From NCBI RefSeq assembly GCF_040436345.1, contig NC_133220.1, positions 5,785,936 through 5,849,935 of the forward strand: a stretch of 64,000 nt of DNA, read 5' to 3'. Positions 30,093 through 42,790 of this stretch are shown in pieces. Under the pieces are notes generated by a model. The model made no database searches, was not told the origin of the DNA, and saw only the letters and a program-made list of their open reading frames with translations. Within the stretch, counting starts at the first letter, position 1. Each line of letters begins with the position of its first letter. The translations under genes and the position numbers were made by a program. The DNA is from Pagrus major (taxonomy: Eukaryota; Chordata; Actinopteri; Spariformes; Sparidae).

Positions 30093-32700
30093 CAGTGTGT
30101 GTGTTGTGGGGTAGACGGAGAGAGAAAAAGGCAAACTGTAAGTCAGTTTAATCTATGAACCAGACTGACACCTGGAGGTAAAATACATCAACTGGAGAAA
30201 CCGGAGGCCTTTAGAGAGAGATGGAGGGAGGGGGGAGAGGCACTGAAAAAAATGGAGGAGAGAGTGAGGAGAGAGGGATGGAGGGGGTGAGGACAGGAAA
30301 GTGATAAGAAAGGGATGGAGAGAAAGTGGAATTGGCAAAGGAATTGGAAAGTTAAGACAGAACAGGGAGTGATAAAGACAAATTGAAATGTGTTTTTCAT
30401 GTCGGAGTTTGCCGCTCTTTCCCTCATCAGTGCGCTAAAAGATCAAAAGAAACACTCAAATGAAAAACATTTCATTAATTTTTTAAAAGTTAAACATGGG
30501 CTGTAAACGAGGATCAAGATTCTAATGAAATAAATTGATTTTTGGTCTCATTTTACACTCAGAAATGTGAGTGTGACCTGCACCCAAACATCACTTAATG
30601 TGGTGAGCATCGAGCTTACCATGCTGCGCTCGTAGCTGTTTGTCTCCCTTCCTTAATGATTTCATAAACGTAGGTAGATCATAAAAAAATACGGAATTAC
30701 ATATATATATACCATCGATACAGTATATCTAAGACTTGTTAAACTAAATTAAATCCCTTTATTTGTGTTAATTCAAGTCAAGACCATTTTAAAGAGTCTC
30801 ATTTCCACCGCTAATTAAGCGGTAAAATAAAAGCGGCTAATAAAAGTTGAGCTCACAAACTGCCTGAAAGAGCTTGAGTCACAGGTTCAAAAACAGCAGC
30901 TTCACTTTCTGGTTTCTTTTTCAACATCACATTTTTTTCATCTGTACTGAAGGTTACTGCGTGCGCTGACCAACAGTCTATACATCCGTCTTTATCTTAT
31001 AATCACACACGGAGTTTAAATAGTTCATCTGTAGGCTCCAGTGGTGGTGGGTAGCATTCATCACCTCCTCTGCTCCTTCCTAAGAGGTTCATTAACCTGC
31101 GGCTCATGACAGCTTTCCTCTGTTCCAGGCAAAAAAAATATCCAAATGTGGGTCAAAGACAGGCCTGTATCTGTGTTTATCAGCCTGGTATGCTTTGTGT
31201 CACGACTTGTTTTTACTTCTTTTCTCTGGATGAGAGGAATGAACTGGCCAGACTGCTCTGATGTCAAGATTCATGAATGACGCAGTTTTGCTGTGAAGCT
31301 CCAGAAATGTTTTGTGGAGTACGATTCAATTTTAATTTAGTTTGAACTTATCTATTGATTTCTAACACACAATGATCTGCAGTTGTTCGTACTTCTCCAT
31401 TTAGTGCTTTACTTTCATGCGTCTTACAAAACAAGTGTTACCGTTGGTGAGTACACTGAATAGCTTTGTTAGCACAGGCATGCTTTAGTCGCTGTACTGA
31501 AAGGTAGCTATTCAGTACATCCTCTTGTAAAAGTTGTCCTTTATGCTCAAAATGGTAAATACAGTGAAAGTCTCCAACTGTTGGACCTGAATAACCACAC
31601 AAAGGCACATACGCAGAACGCCGAACTGTTCGCTGTGTCTTTCATTGTGCCGAAACACAGACCCTACGCCAGTCCAGAGAAAAGCAGCCGACAGTGTTTT
31701 CCCGAAAGTGTTTGACCCCCCAGAGCGGGAGCAGAATGGACTTCACTATCTTCAAACCAACAGAGACAAAGAAAAAAAATGTTTTTGAGAGTGTTTTCAT
31801 GACTGATAAACAGTCACGCCAAAAAGGGTTATTGAATAGTCTTGTAGCCCACAAGGACAACGAGAGACAAACAAACAGACGGACCCGAAGGTAAAAGAAA
31901 GAGACACAGGCAGACACAAGGACGACATGAAGGAGACGTGCTGAGACAGACAGAGAGGAGGGGGGAGAGAACGAGATAAGATGTTACAGGTGCCATGAAA
32001 TGGCTTCAATGGTTTTGATGTGTTTCTGCGCTGATAACGCCACAAAGGGACTTGATTTGAAAGTTCAAAAGTCAAACTGTGAAATGGACATTCATCCTTC
32101 ACATATTCACTCATCGTCCGTCAGAGGCAGGGGATAAGAGTTGTATCAGATTTGGGTAAAGGACAGAGCGGCTCATGATGTTTGGTGATGTTTGTTGCAA
32201 GCTCACACCCAACAGGACATTTCACAGCTCTGTCTTTGAGACTAATCACATTTTCTATAAACAGCACTTGAAAGCTGTTTCTATGTATTCGGTGTGAAAA
32301 ACATAACATTGTATCCGATGTCGAATGCTGTTATATCTGCGTTTTGCATCATTTTGTCTACTCCTGAACCACACAGGGGGTCTTGTCTTGGCTCTAATCC
32401 AAAATCTAGTCTCACCTATGACATTTTCCTTTTCCCTATATCCCTGGTGCCCCCTTTCTCTGTGTGTGTGTGATGGCATGGGCTTGGTCCTCCTTCTAGG
32501 CTCCTGGCTCTGATTATTGAATGCACCTGTCTGCGGTCAGCTCCCGCTCTGCACACCGGCCTCTCATCAGTTCATCAGCCTACAGCATATATTGAACATG
32601 TGCTGCAGCCGTTGCCTCTGGACCTCATCATCATTCCTCTCTGACACTTTTTCCCTTGTTGCAATCAAACCAACTCCTTTATCACCAAACTCACCTGCTG
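28881..32700. other. Intergenic, no gene recognised
   Basis: Microsatellites lie at 29890-29912 (CA) and 30066-30092 (TG), with a purine-rich strand at 30210-30350. The AT-rich, non-repetitive part at 30660-30900 contains a homeodomain-type dyad (see findings). Open frames are short and lack domains. Confidence 0.6.
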
Positions 32701-33415
32701 TCTGTGTGTCCTGTATTTGGCTCCCCCCTGTGGTAACATAACTTTCATTTCCAGTAACATTCTGATCGGTCAAATAGATGATGGTGCTGTAACATTTCAC
32801 AGCATTCATCCCCATCGTTTCCTGTTAAACTTGCATCAGCTCAGGTGAGAGTGTCTTCAGTGTGTTTTGTCAGACTCTCCTGTAATTGTCACATCTTTGG
32901 CTGTACCTTGACTTTATCGCTTGTCAGGTGATGGGAGTCAAGAGTATGACCCCTGTATGACCCCCCAGCCTGGCCCACATCTCAGACTTTTCTCACACTT
33001 TATACTCCTGTCCGGTCCTGTCATTTCGCTCTCATTTTAGTTGTGTTTTATGTGTCTGCAGGTTTTTTTTTGTTTCGTCTTTTCGCTCCGTTTCCCTCCT
33101 GTGCTCTTGTGTTCCTGTGCTCCTCCGCGGCCTGTGTTTCCCTCCACACTTGCTCTGCATCAGCTTCGTTAACCCGGCCCCGTTCCCAGTCATCTTCCCA
33201 GCGTGCTCTTTTGTTTCTTCGCATCGTCGCCCTCACCTGTGCTTCTCCGCCCTCTCTTCAGCTGCACCTCATCCCCTCGTCAGTTGAGTTTGTATGTGAG
33301 TCCCTGTTCCTGCTGTGGATTCTGAACACAGCTTCATTCACTGATCTTCCTGCCTGCCATCTCCTGCATGTGGGTCCAACTTCTTTGCTCTCAGTGCGAC
33401 AAGGGGACAAAGAGG
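32701..33415 (+). other. Possible degenerate LTR-like sequence
   Basis: The pyrimidine-rich, T/C/G-rich stretch ends in CTCCTGCATGTGGGTCCAAC and begins near CCTGTATTTGGCTCC, two versions of a motif (CTGCATTTGGGTCC) that I associate with the ends of fish Ty3/Gypsy LTRs. No primer-binding site, polypurine tract or coding part is visible. This is a weak call. Confidence 0.25.
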
Positions 33416-34149
33416 TACCTACAGCGTCAAACTTACAAACACACGGCCACTGTCCAGGCTGCTGCATTTGATGCGATGGCAGAGAACGAGCTGGAAATGT
33501 ACATGATAGGCTTCATATTTCAATTAGTCATCTGTTTTAACAAGCAGCAGACATTCTTATATATCACAGCACCAAAAGCCCAGGTGCATCTACAGCTTAA
33601 TAATGGCTGCACTCTGTTCAGGGGGGCACCAGTATAATGCATCCTGGCTCACAGGCATAATGGGACACTTAAGCATCATTAATGCTGTGAGTTCCACCTG
33701 CGCTTCTCCTGTTATGACATGTCATAGTGACCTCCACGACAAGGACCTGTATACAGTTCAGTCCAGTGTTGTGCATACAATGGGTGAATGAGAAGCTTGC
33801 AAAGCGAAGTCCATCAAGGTAGAAAAGTCTTATTTAAGTGCTCTTTACAATATATAGAGTCAAGTGACACGTGTCATAAGGCATGGTGCTGCAATTTGAA
33901 GAGCAGAGGACTTGGAGAAAGATTTTTTTTTAAAGTGGTAAAAGCAATTTATGATACATGCCAAAACAAAAACATTCAAACAGTCAAGTGCTTGCTCATG
34001 GGGGAAATGTTGGGTCTCTGTAAATAAATTAATCAAGGAGTGTGGTCCAGACCTGCTCAGTTTGTTGATTAACTGACTGTTCAATGGCAATTTCAGTTAT
34101 TGTGGAACTTTTTTTTTCTTCAATATTATTCCCTCACTTGAACGAACAA

Positions 34150-34510
34150 CCCGTAAAACAGACAAAATGTTGGCAGTTAAAATTTCTGCAAACCAGCGAT
34201 AAATGCAAATCTGCACCTGTCATATTGACATTTCTACAATACATGTCCCATCACGTTCAGATTAGCTTACCTTCATGTCTGGAAGAGGCGATAATGGTGG
34301 AGAACATGTAGGCAACAAGGCTGCGAAGCCAGCGACTGCAGTTCGAGAAGGTATTTCAACATTAGTGTGAAACCGCTAGATATTTTGAAGGAGAGCTCCA
34401 GCCTGCTTTTTGCTGAGAAAAGCAAGCATTTTAAGCCAATACAAGATCTTTTCTTACCCCTAACCAAGTGTTTTTGTGCCTTAACCTAACCAGACCATAA
34501 CCACAGCGCT
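34150..34510 (-). repeat. Dispersed repeat family X copy
   Basis: Shares with 37490-37925 the blocks TGTTGGCAGTTAAAATTTCT, CATCACGTTCA..TTAGC, and an AACCAAGTG-TTTTGTGCC stretch followed by ACCATAACCACAGCGCTGT, in the same order and orientation. The (CCTAACC)-like part reads TTAGGTTAAGGCACAAA on the minus strand, as in the plus-oriented copies. Confidence 0.6.
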
Positions 34511-37194
34511 GTCACAACAAATATAAGTTGCAATATAAAGAAATTGAAGTGTTTGGGTTGAGTACGCACACTGTTTCTATCTTTTTGGTCTGTAAGGTAT
34601 CAAAAAAAATTGTTGCAGTCCTCGTTAGGACTTATAATAAATAGAACAATCAATTGCTTTCTCATTTGCTCATTTAATTGGCTTGGTAATGAGGCTTTTT
34701 AGCCTTCATATCTGAGGAGCTGCACTTCCACTTGCTTGTTTTTAACACAATTCTTTATTGTTTTGCTGCTGAAAGTGCGAGTACAGTGCGTGCAGGCTTG
34801 AAAGTGACTTTTGAAAGCCAGAACTCTCAGCACCTGGTGAACTAATCGCTCAGTAATTGCTATTAAGCAAGTTCCTCATCAACCTCATGCAGATTTTAGT
34901 ATGCTAATTTAGTGTTATGTGCCAGTTAAAGTCATAATTAATGTACATGTAACAGAGAAAACCAAAAATGGAGCAACACTGGGAAAAAAGGCAGAGTAAC
35001 CGAGCATTAACTAAAAAAGGAACAAGACGAGGAGCTGGACTGAGTGATGGAGTGAAGCCAGTGGAAGTTGGCCAGTCTGCGGCGCGTGCAGTAAACTCAG
35101 TCGAGCAACTTCCCGACCTCTCCAGGCCGGTTTACGAGCTGCGGGACTCCCGGCTTTGTGTGCTCTGCTGGACAAAAACAGGGCGAGTGGTCGTGCGTAG
35201 CCGGTGTCAGCTTTATGTTTTACCCAGGCGCTGTGTGCAAACGAATTAAAAGTTAAGTTAATTAACTACTTGAGTAAGTAGAGCAGGCAGGATGGAGCCA
35301 AATCAATTAGCTATTGGCAGGAGAGACGGAGCTGGGGGGTACTAGAGAGGGGCCTCTACCAGCCAGAGCCAAAACACACACACACATGCACACACACACT
35401 GAATGACTGCACACGCCACACAAAAATGCACACGTGTGTACACAAAGCATGAATGCCGATTGTAGGCAGACATGCAATTAGAACAAAATGCCTGTGAAAA
35501 CACTCATACATAGTAAATATACTGTAGTTGTGTTAAAAACACACACATATTTGTCCACACAATGTGCACATAATTAAATAAATATGAAAATTAATTGTTT
35601 TTTCTGCCTTGGTGTTGCGTTACAGAAAGAAAGAACTGGCAGAGAGAAAGAGACAGACGCCATTTAAGAGAAAGAAAGAGCAGCGAGAACAGATTTCTAC
35701 ACAGAAGTCTGAGGAAAGGTACGAGAAAAACAAACAAACAAAAAACATCTGCATGCTCAAAAAAACTACATAATCAGTATATACTGCATACTGTCCACTA
35801 AAAGAACATTTCAGTGTTTTTACCAGTCGACAGTTCACACTGAAGTACTGAAGTACTGAAGTAATACATTTTCTTCAAGTGGGGAGAGCAAACACTCATC
35901 TTTTCAAAATATTCAGCAAGCGAATCCAATCAAGCAAGCTAACGTTAGCTGGCTTACTATGCTGAGCTAAACATGTTTGCTAACCGTCCATAGATGCTAA
36001 CATTAGCTCTCACAGCTGACTAACCGACCTATCCGTGTGTGTTTTCAGGTGCTCGATAAAGTTTGACGTGGTCGATCTATCGCCTTTATTCTGATTCCAC
36101 AGACTTTGCATTTGGTGAGTCTTTTGTTTGGGCATTTGTGTGAAGTCTTAATAGCCAAAGGTGATGACAAACGGCACAGCATCCGCCGGCGTGCATGCCG
36201 TGGGGTTGAGTTCGAGCTGCGCTGTCGCTGCAGCAGGCGTCACCTTCTGTGGCCGCGCACTTGTGAAACGGGAAGAGGGAATGACGGTCAGCTCGCCAGA
36301 AATATTGTTCACGAGTCCCAGATCGCGAGTCCGAGTCGAGTCTCATACAGGAATTCCTCACGTACACAAAATCCACATATTATGCATTTAAAAAGCACTA
36401 CATACTCAATTTAACACCATAATCAGTGTGATTAGTACAGTGTGAATCCGAATGCAGCCTTACCTTGATGGTATTCCAGAGGATGTTTTCCCACATCGGA
36501 CATGACAACATAGGACACACTCACACATTCAGTTGGACACATACAGTTCAGACCAACACTTAGAAAACTGGAGGGAGGTCGGGATCTTAATTAAGAGAAC
36601 AACCATTTATATTTCACACTTCAGTGAATGTCTCTGAAACAGGTAATGATAGTTAAGTTTACACACATGCATGAACACACACATATGTGGGAGTCATTTA
36701 TACAACAGCATAAATTAATTACAACCACACAAACACGCTCATTGCTCACATGCAGTTATTGGTTATCTGCTGTGAACATGCTCTACTGTACAGCACGTGT
36801 GTGTTTCTGTCTGTCCGTTGGTCCCTCGCAGTGGCAGGTACAAATTTTAATCTCATTATTAGTTTTGGCCGCCCACCATATTAAAGGATTTAGTAAAGGT
36901 ACAAAGGAAAAATTAGCTGGCAGAGGGAGATCCAGAAGCTCAGCAGGAGACTTTGGCCTAAATTTTAACACCCTCTCTCTCTTTGAAATGTGTTTATCCA
37001 GAAATACGAACTTTGCGAGTGGAACACCACGAATACACAAATATTGAGTCCCTCACTCAACATCCTTTTGACTCGTAGTATCTGTCTGATTACACAAAGA
37101 TGTGTGATTTTCAGTTCTGTAAACACAACTCACACGCTGAGCTGCTGCGGAGGCAGAAACGCTGTCACTGTTGGAGTTAAACCTCGATGAGCAG
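34511..37194. other. Intergenic, no gene recognised
   Basis: GC-richer islands at 35030-35220 and 36160-36340 carry open frames without recognisable domains; their CpG content differs from the surroundings. The rest is AT-rich with short CA tracts near 35380 and a CTGAAGTA triplication near 35840-35860. Confidence 0.5.
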
Positions 37195-37490
37195 AACAAT
37201 CCAATCCCCAGAATAAAAGCTAGCAACGTACATTTGTTGAAAGTTTACATTTCTTCACGTTGAAATTTTAAGTTTCTTTCTGTTGAGTTTTATGTCGAGA
37301 CGATGCTGTGCTCATGGTCTGTTTACCAAACCACTTTGTAAGGGTTAAGAACAGATCGTGTTTTGGCTAAAAACATGGCCGGATAATATCAAGTGGTGTC
37401 AAACTTACAAATGTTGAAACGCAGTCTCGAACTGTGGTCACTGGCTTGGTAGCCTCCTCCACCACCATCGCTTCAGCCGAGTCGCCAGGA
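37195..37490 (+). repeat. Dispersed repeat family X copy (plus)
   Basis: Contains AATCCCCAGAATAAAAGCTA, GTTTTATGTCGAGACGATGC, TGCTCATGGTCTG, GTTTTGGCTAAAAACATGGC, CTCGAACTGTGGTCACTGGC and CCACCACCATCGC, in the order seen at 58723-59103. It is followed directly by a minus-oriented copy. Confidence 0.6.
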
Positions 37491-37925
37491 TATAATGTTA
37501 GCAGTTAACATTTCTACAAACCACAGAGCAGGTTGACATGGCATGTGTATCAAAATGTGGCATATCACGTTCACATTATAAGTATTAGCCAGCTGTTGCC
37601 GCAGGAGATGGTGTCATTATTACAAGCATACAAGGCTGCCAAATGGGCGACCAGAGTTCGAGTCACACTGCTGGATATTTTCAAGGACACCTGGGAGATG
37701 TGTCCAGCTGTTTTTGTGGTTTTTTAAGGAGAGCTGAGCACATTTACGTGACAAAAACTGGTGTTTTATTAAGACATTTCCATCCGTTTTTTCAAGGGAA
37801 GTCGGACACTCTCCATCTGTGATCATGGAAACCAAGACTGGTATTTTAAACCACAACGTTTTCCTAACCCTAACCAAGTGGCTTTTGTGCCTAATCCCAA
37901 ACAGAGCATAAGCACAGAGCTGTGA
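37491..37925 (-). repeat. Dispersed repeat family X copy (minus), adjacent
   Basis: Reads into the previous copy head to head. It contains AGCAGTTAACATTTCTACAA, GGCTGCCAAATGGGCGACCA, and CCTAACCCTAACCAAGTGGC before AGCATAAGCACAGAGCTGTG. A 38020-38110 fragment (ATGAAAGTCAGGTCGTAAAC) matches the other end of the family. Confidence 0.6.
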
Positions 37926-38697
37926 CAAGAGTGAAATAGAAAATTCAACCTAAACAAATGGAAAGTTGCGGCATAAGGGGTTTTGTGGAAATGTCCTTGG
38001 CTAAAATGTATTATGGCGAGTGGGTGGCATCGCTTCCACCTGCCATTATGAAAGTCAGGTCGTAAACATGCATTGTGAACATAACATGCCACGTTTTGTA
38101 CACATGACGCATAGAAATGTGAAAGCCATTAGTGGCATTCCCTCTGTTGCATGGAGAAAGGCTGAGCTGTATTTTGATATAATATTAGAAATGATGTACT
38201 AGACTGCCTCTTGTCGTCTGAGTGGGCCTTCGCTCAGGTGTTGCTGGATGAGGAGTCTGTCTGCAGTTACCCCAGCTCTCTACACCGACTGCTGTGAGGC
38301 TGATTAAAACAGACTTGATATCATTATGAACCATGATGACAGAGCTTTGCTGTTGATGTGATTGCGGCTTTTTCTGTGGTTGTGTTGATTATTGCTGCGA
38401 CAAATTAGTTTATAATGCGTGGGACACAAACTACATGCAAAGGGTCGTACGTATGCAGTGAACTCACGTGGTTGTGTTGGCTGCTATCGAAGTTACTGTA
38501 TTCCTGAAATCCTGTGGCAACACGTGTCATATCTGATAGAAGAAGAAGATTGCATGAAGGCCTCTGCTCGATAACGGACACCCTCCTCACTCATTCCCAC
38601 ACACCGCAGCTATCCTGCAGGTGTGATCTGCTTTTAAGTATCAGATCTGATGTGTGCTAATCTAGTTAGAGTTGATCTTCTGAACAGGCGGCTCCAG

Positions 38698-38698
<1 letters not shown>

Positions 38699-38736
<38 letters not shown>
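38699..38736. repeat. (CA)n microsatellite
   Basis: A pure CA run of about 19 units. Confidence 0.95.
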
Positions 38737-38737
<1 letters not shown>

Positions 38738-39289
38738 GGATCAATCACACTCTCCCTCCTTCTGTGCATACCGGCATGTGTGGAATTGATATTCCTTTTG
38801 TGGCGTCCTTTCACACTCATTAATTTGGAAACTTCTGTGCCTTTCAGAAATGACAATTACCTACATGAAACTGGAGGTCAGTGAAGGGGTTTCCATTGTA
38901 GCTGCAACCAAGATAAAAATACAAATTTAAAAAGTTTTATTAGTCGTACTCTCGAGCTATCTCACCCAGTGTTTCTCCTTCTCTTACATCTTCCTAACTT
39001 CCCTTTTCTTCCTCCCATCGACCCCCCTCTGCTCCCTTTAAGGCCTTTTGTAAAAGGTATTTAAAGCTATTTAAAGTTTAAATGTAGCAGCTTAGAACGC
39101 TATACTCCAAATCAATTTACTCGGACCTCATACGGAGCAGTTCACCAGCAGTTTCTGGTGTGTTGAAAACCACAAAAGGGTCATGAATCAATGCATTAGA
39201 TCATGAGGCTGTGCCAGAAGGTTTAACTAATTAAGGAAAAGAACCCACAATGTTTGTAATTGCATGAAGCACATTCCTCATTTTACAGA

Positions 39290-39610
39290 GACTGAAGACG
39301 GAGCGACTTTATTGTTCGTGCTGCTGTACGAGGATTAGAAGAAGAGCAAGATGAAGAATCTTTATCGTACAATGCGCAAATTGTTCTCTGCATGTTAGAC
39401 ACCCCTGAGGAGCGATGGGCAGCCACCAAACAGCACCAGGGGAAAGTGACGGTGACAGACCAGAAAATTAGACCGGAGCACTCAGAGGACATGGGAAGAA
39501 CATACAAACTCCACCTAGAGAGACCCTACCCCCGCTGGAAATCAAACCCCAGGACTTGCTGTGATGCAACTAACCCTGACCCCAAACACTGTGCAAATGT
39601 ATTTAAACCA
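39290..39610 (-). mobile_element. LINE/SINE 3' end-like fragment
   Basis: GACTTTATTGTTCG, AAATTGTTCTCTGCATGTTA, GGAGCGATGGGCAGCCACCA, CAGCACCAGGGGAAAGTGAC, and later GGGAAGAACATACAAACTCC with CGCTGGAAATCAAACCCCAG resemble 3' UTR sequence frequent in fish non-LTR/SINE copies. Read on the minus strand, the poly-adenylation-like tail is at the low-coordinate end. No coding part. Confidence 0.45.
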
Positions 39611-40099
39611 GCTGAATCGGCGGGACCTGCAGACTCTGCCACGATCATTGTGTTTGGATATGCATTCATACATCTGTAGTTATGTCATCAGTAATGTTTT
39701 CATTAAATTGTTGCACAATGTTTGTGCAAATTTCTGAATCCCTTTGTGTTTCCATATGACTGTATCCAAATATATTCAGAACAACATACTAAAACTTGAT
39801 TATGGTGATTCTATTTTTAATTTTCTTGTCTTTTTGGTGTGACACTGTTAATGTCTTCTCTACAGTGGAAGAGGCCGGTGAGATCCGGGTCAAATCAAAC
39901 AATCGATTTTCATCAGCTGCCAGGGCAATTCTGATGTTTTCATCTCTTGAATTAAAGATGCAAAAGTTTTCTACCAAAGCCGTAACTTTTATTTCATTTT
40001 ATTACTTTTTCTTAATCTTTCACCCAGTCGTCTAAAAGTTTTGTTGTGTACTTTTCAAACCATAGAAATATTAAGACTTTATATTTCATCATCTTTCAG

Positions 40100-40370
40100 G
40101 TTTGATTCTCAATAACACTGTGCTTATGGTCTGGTTAGGTTTAGGCACAATAACCACTTGGTTAGGATTAGGGAAAGACCATGTTTTGGCTTAAAATAGC
40201 TGTTTTGTTCGGTACAAAGAAAGCTGGAGATGATCTGACTTCCTTCAAAAATATCCAGTTTTTGTCGCCATAGACACGTCTGTAAATTATATTAAAAGTC
40301 TCCAGTGCACTTACAGATGTTGAACTGAAGTCTTGAGCCGCAGTCACTGGCTTGGCACCCAGCTTTAACT
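40100..40370 (+). repeat. Dispersed repeat family X copy
   Basis: CACTGTGCTTATGGTCTGGT is followed by TAGGTTTAGGCACAATAACC, ACTTGGTTAGGATTAGGGAA, CATGTTTTGGCTTAAAATAG and CAGTCACTGGCTTGGC. The same blocks occur at 58740-59010. Confidence 0.65.
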
Positions 40371-41578
40371 TTAACTTTAACTTCAACCTCCACTCACGCT
40401 TTTTGTGTATGCAAACTGAAAATGTGCAGAAAACAGGTCGATGGAAATGTACCGACGTGAAAACTGTTCAAACTGTGCCGTAGAAAGAACAGCTTCGGTC
40501 CGGATGAATCACACAGGGCTGATATCTGCTGCTTCGTGTGGATTGTTTGAAACAAGTCACAGGGGAGGGATTTTACCTGTGAGAGCAGATAGAAAACACC
40601 TGCCGTGACATCACTGTTCAGGGTTTATCCAAAAAAAACCAGACTGCATCCATAAATAACCATTAAACTTTTGAATAATTCTGTGACTTTTTTTGCTTAA
40701 ACTGTCACCGACACATTAATGTCCGAGGCCAGCGCCATGAATCCTTTTTGCTGCCCACGTGTTGTCTATTAGTTCGGGATACTCTGTCTGAGTTTTGGTA
40801 AAATTTAAATAATTTCAGTTTTTACGACCGCTGTGCCTTTTTTTCGAGCTCTGTGAGGTTTCCTCGCGTTGCTTTGGAAACTTGGACAAAATGCCTGCTT
40901 GTCAGAGCAGTTTATAAAGCTGACACATTGTGCTAATTGCCATTCAGCTCCATGGGACTCTCCTGCGCGCTTGCCTTTTGTAATTGTGATTAGGTTTACG
41001 ACATGTAGAGTTTCCATTTATTTGTCTGTGAAAACTGCATGTAAAAAAAAAGGCGCCGGCTGCGCCATTGCTCAGTCCGTCCCATTATCAGCCCCGCTCC
41101 CTTCATCCCTCCCTATCTTCTGGTTTCCCTTTTAGTGTGAATTCCTTTGGGTTGCCATGAAACCTGCTTTGCGTCTCTTGAAACCGCACGATAAGGCGGG
41201 GGAATTAAAAAAAGAAAGAAAATCCACCTTTTTAATAAGACGTGCTTTTAATTAATTTCCTGTAATTTATGGAAAAATAATTTGAATACTAAAATAGAAA
41301 GTCTGCCTTTTTAGAAGTAAAAATCTAAGCGAGGGAATTAAGAATCGGGCTTCCCTGTCGCCCTCTGTTAAGGAAGATCTGTAGCGTTAGAAAAAAAGTG
41401 ATACTGGTGAGGTGGGAGAGTTCATCCCTCTGATGTGAGCCGGGGGGGAAGAAAAGAATGATTAAATTGAAAAGTTTAACAAGATTTAAAGCTGAACAAG
41501 CAATTTGATAGCCGCTACCTCCTGATTCTTTTCCTGTGGAGTAAATTACCTTGCATGCTTGGCAGACGGCTCAGTCAA

Positions 41579-41610
41579 TGAGGAGGAGGAGGAGGAGGAG
41601 GGGGAGGAGG
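41579..41610. repeat. (GGA)n triplet repeat
   Basis: About ten GGA/GGG triplets. Confidence 0.85.
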
Positions 41611-41755
41611 GTTGCATTGTCTGCCTGTCCGTACTATCTGTCAACCTGCCTATAGTTCTATACTACACACTGATGCTAGGAAGGTGTTGAACATGTAGTG
41701 TGGTCACTGTTTGCTCAGTTGCAGTGATGGAGTCATTTGTTTATTTCTTCTCTAT

Positions 41756-41759
<4 letters not shown>

Positions 41760-41795
<36 letters not shown>

Positions 41796-41937
41796 TGTGT
41801 GTGTCACAGGGTTGAATGTGTGTGTCCATGAAAGTGTGTGTTTCTTTAAATATGTCAGCGCTAAGACATCGTCTATACGTGCCCCAGGGTCAAGTGTGTG
41901 TCTGTGTGTGTGTGTGTGTGTGTCTGTCTGTCTGTGT

Positions 41938-41991
<54 letters not shown>

Positions 41992-42019
41992 GTGCGTGTG
42001 TGTGTGTTCGTGTGTGTGA
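41760..42019. repeat. Compound (TG)n/(TCTG)n microsatellite cluster
   Basis: Several TG runs with TCTG and CGTG interruptions over 260 bp. A further run lies at 42175-42198. Confidence 0.93.
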
Positions 42020-42504
42020 TAGTGTGAAAGTCAGCTCAGCCAAGCAGCCTTGGCTCAAACAGGATCAACCACTAATCCTTTATCTGCTTAGCCATGGTGG
42101 TGTGTGTGCGTGTGTGTGTGTTTTTATTTTTGCATGAACTCGAAGGGTTCTACCTTGTGTAGCATCAGATGTTGGTGTGTGTGTGTGTGTGTGTGTGTCT
42201 TAATTAATGACTCTGCGGAGCTGAGTGAGCGGGAGAGAGGGACAGAGAGCAGGAGAGAGTGAGATGCACTTCTGACCTTGTAAAACATGAACACACTCGC
42301 TCTCTCTCTCTTTGTTTTCTCTCTACTGTAGGTCCGTTAAGCAAGGCAATTACTGGAAAGAAAGCCTCTTCAAAAGTACCGTTTATCTCACTGAAATGCT
42401 TCTTTCTAAGTGATTGTGTCTCATATTAACTGTAATAAGATTTAACAGACTAGAAATTAGACAAATCTACTTAGTAAGAGTTTGAGTTTTTCAGTGCTTA
42501 ATCT

Positions 42505-42790
42505 GTTAACTGCTCCACTAGAGCTTCTCTCGGCACAGCAGCTTTGTTTTAGCTCCCGTCTAAGACCTCCTGAATACCCAGTCTGCTCCAATTGGTCAGC
42601 TCACACACGCCTGAACCAGCACCGCTCACCCTGTCTCCGGTTGGCTCTGTCATGTTTTCAGCTTCCAGTTGGCTTCACTTCCACCGTGAACATGGTGACA
42701 TAGTGTGTTGTCAGGAAGTCACGTGATTAAAGCAGGACTACCTGATGAGGCGTTTCAGGAGCAGTGTTTTCTGTTGGAGAGAGGAGCCCT
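42505..42790 (+). repeat. Dispersed repeat family Y copy
   Basis: Ordered blocks CCCAGTCTGCTCCAATTGGT, CAGCTCACACACGCCTGAAC, CAGCACCGCTCACC, then GAGGCGTTTCAGGAGCAGTG. The copy at 60840-61090 shares the CCAGTCTGCTCACTGGTCAG / CACAAGCCTGAGCTGGCACC blocks. The rest is non-coding. Confidence 0.55.
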
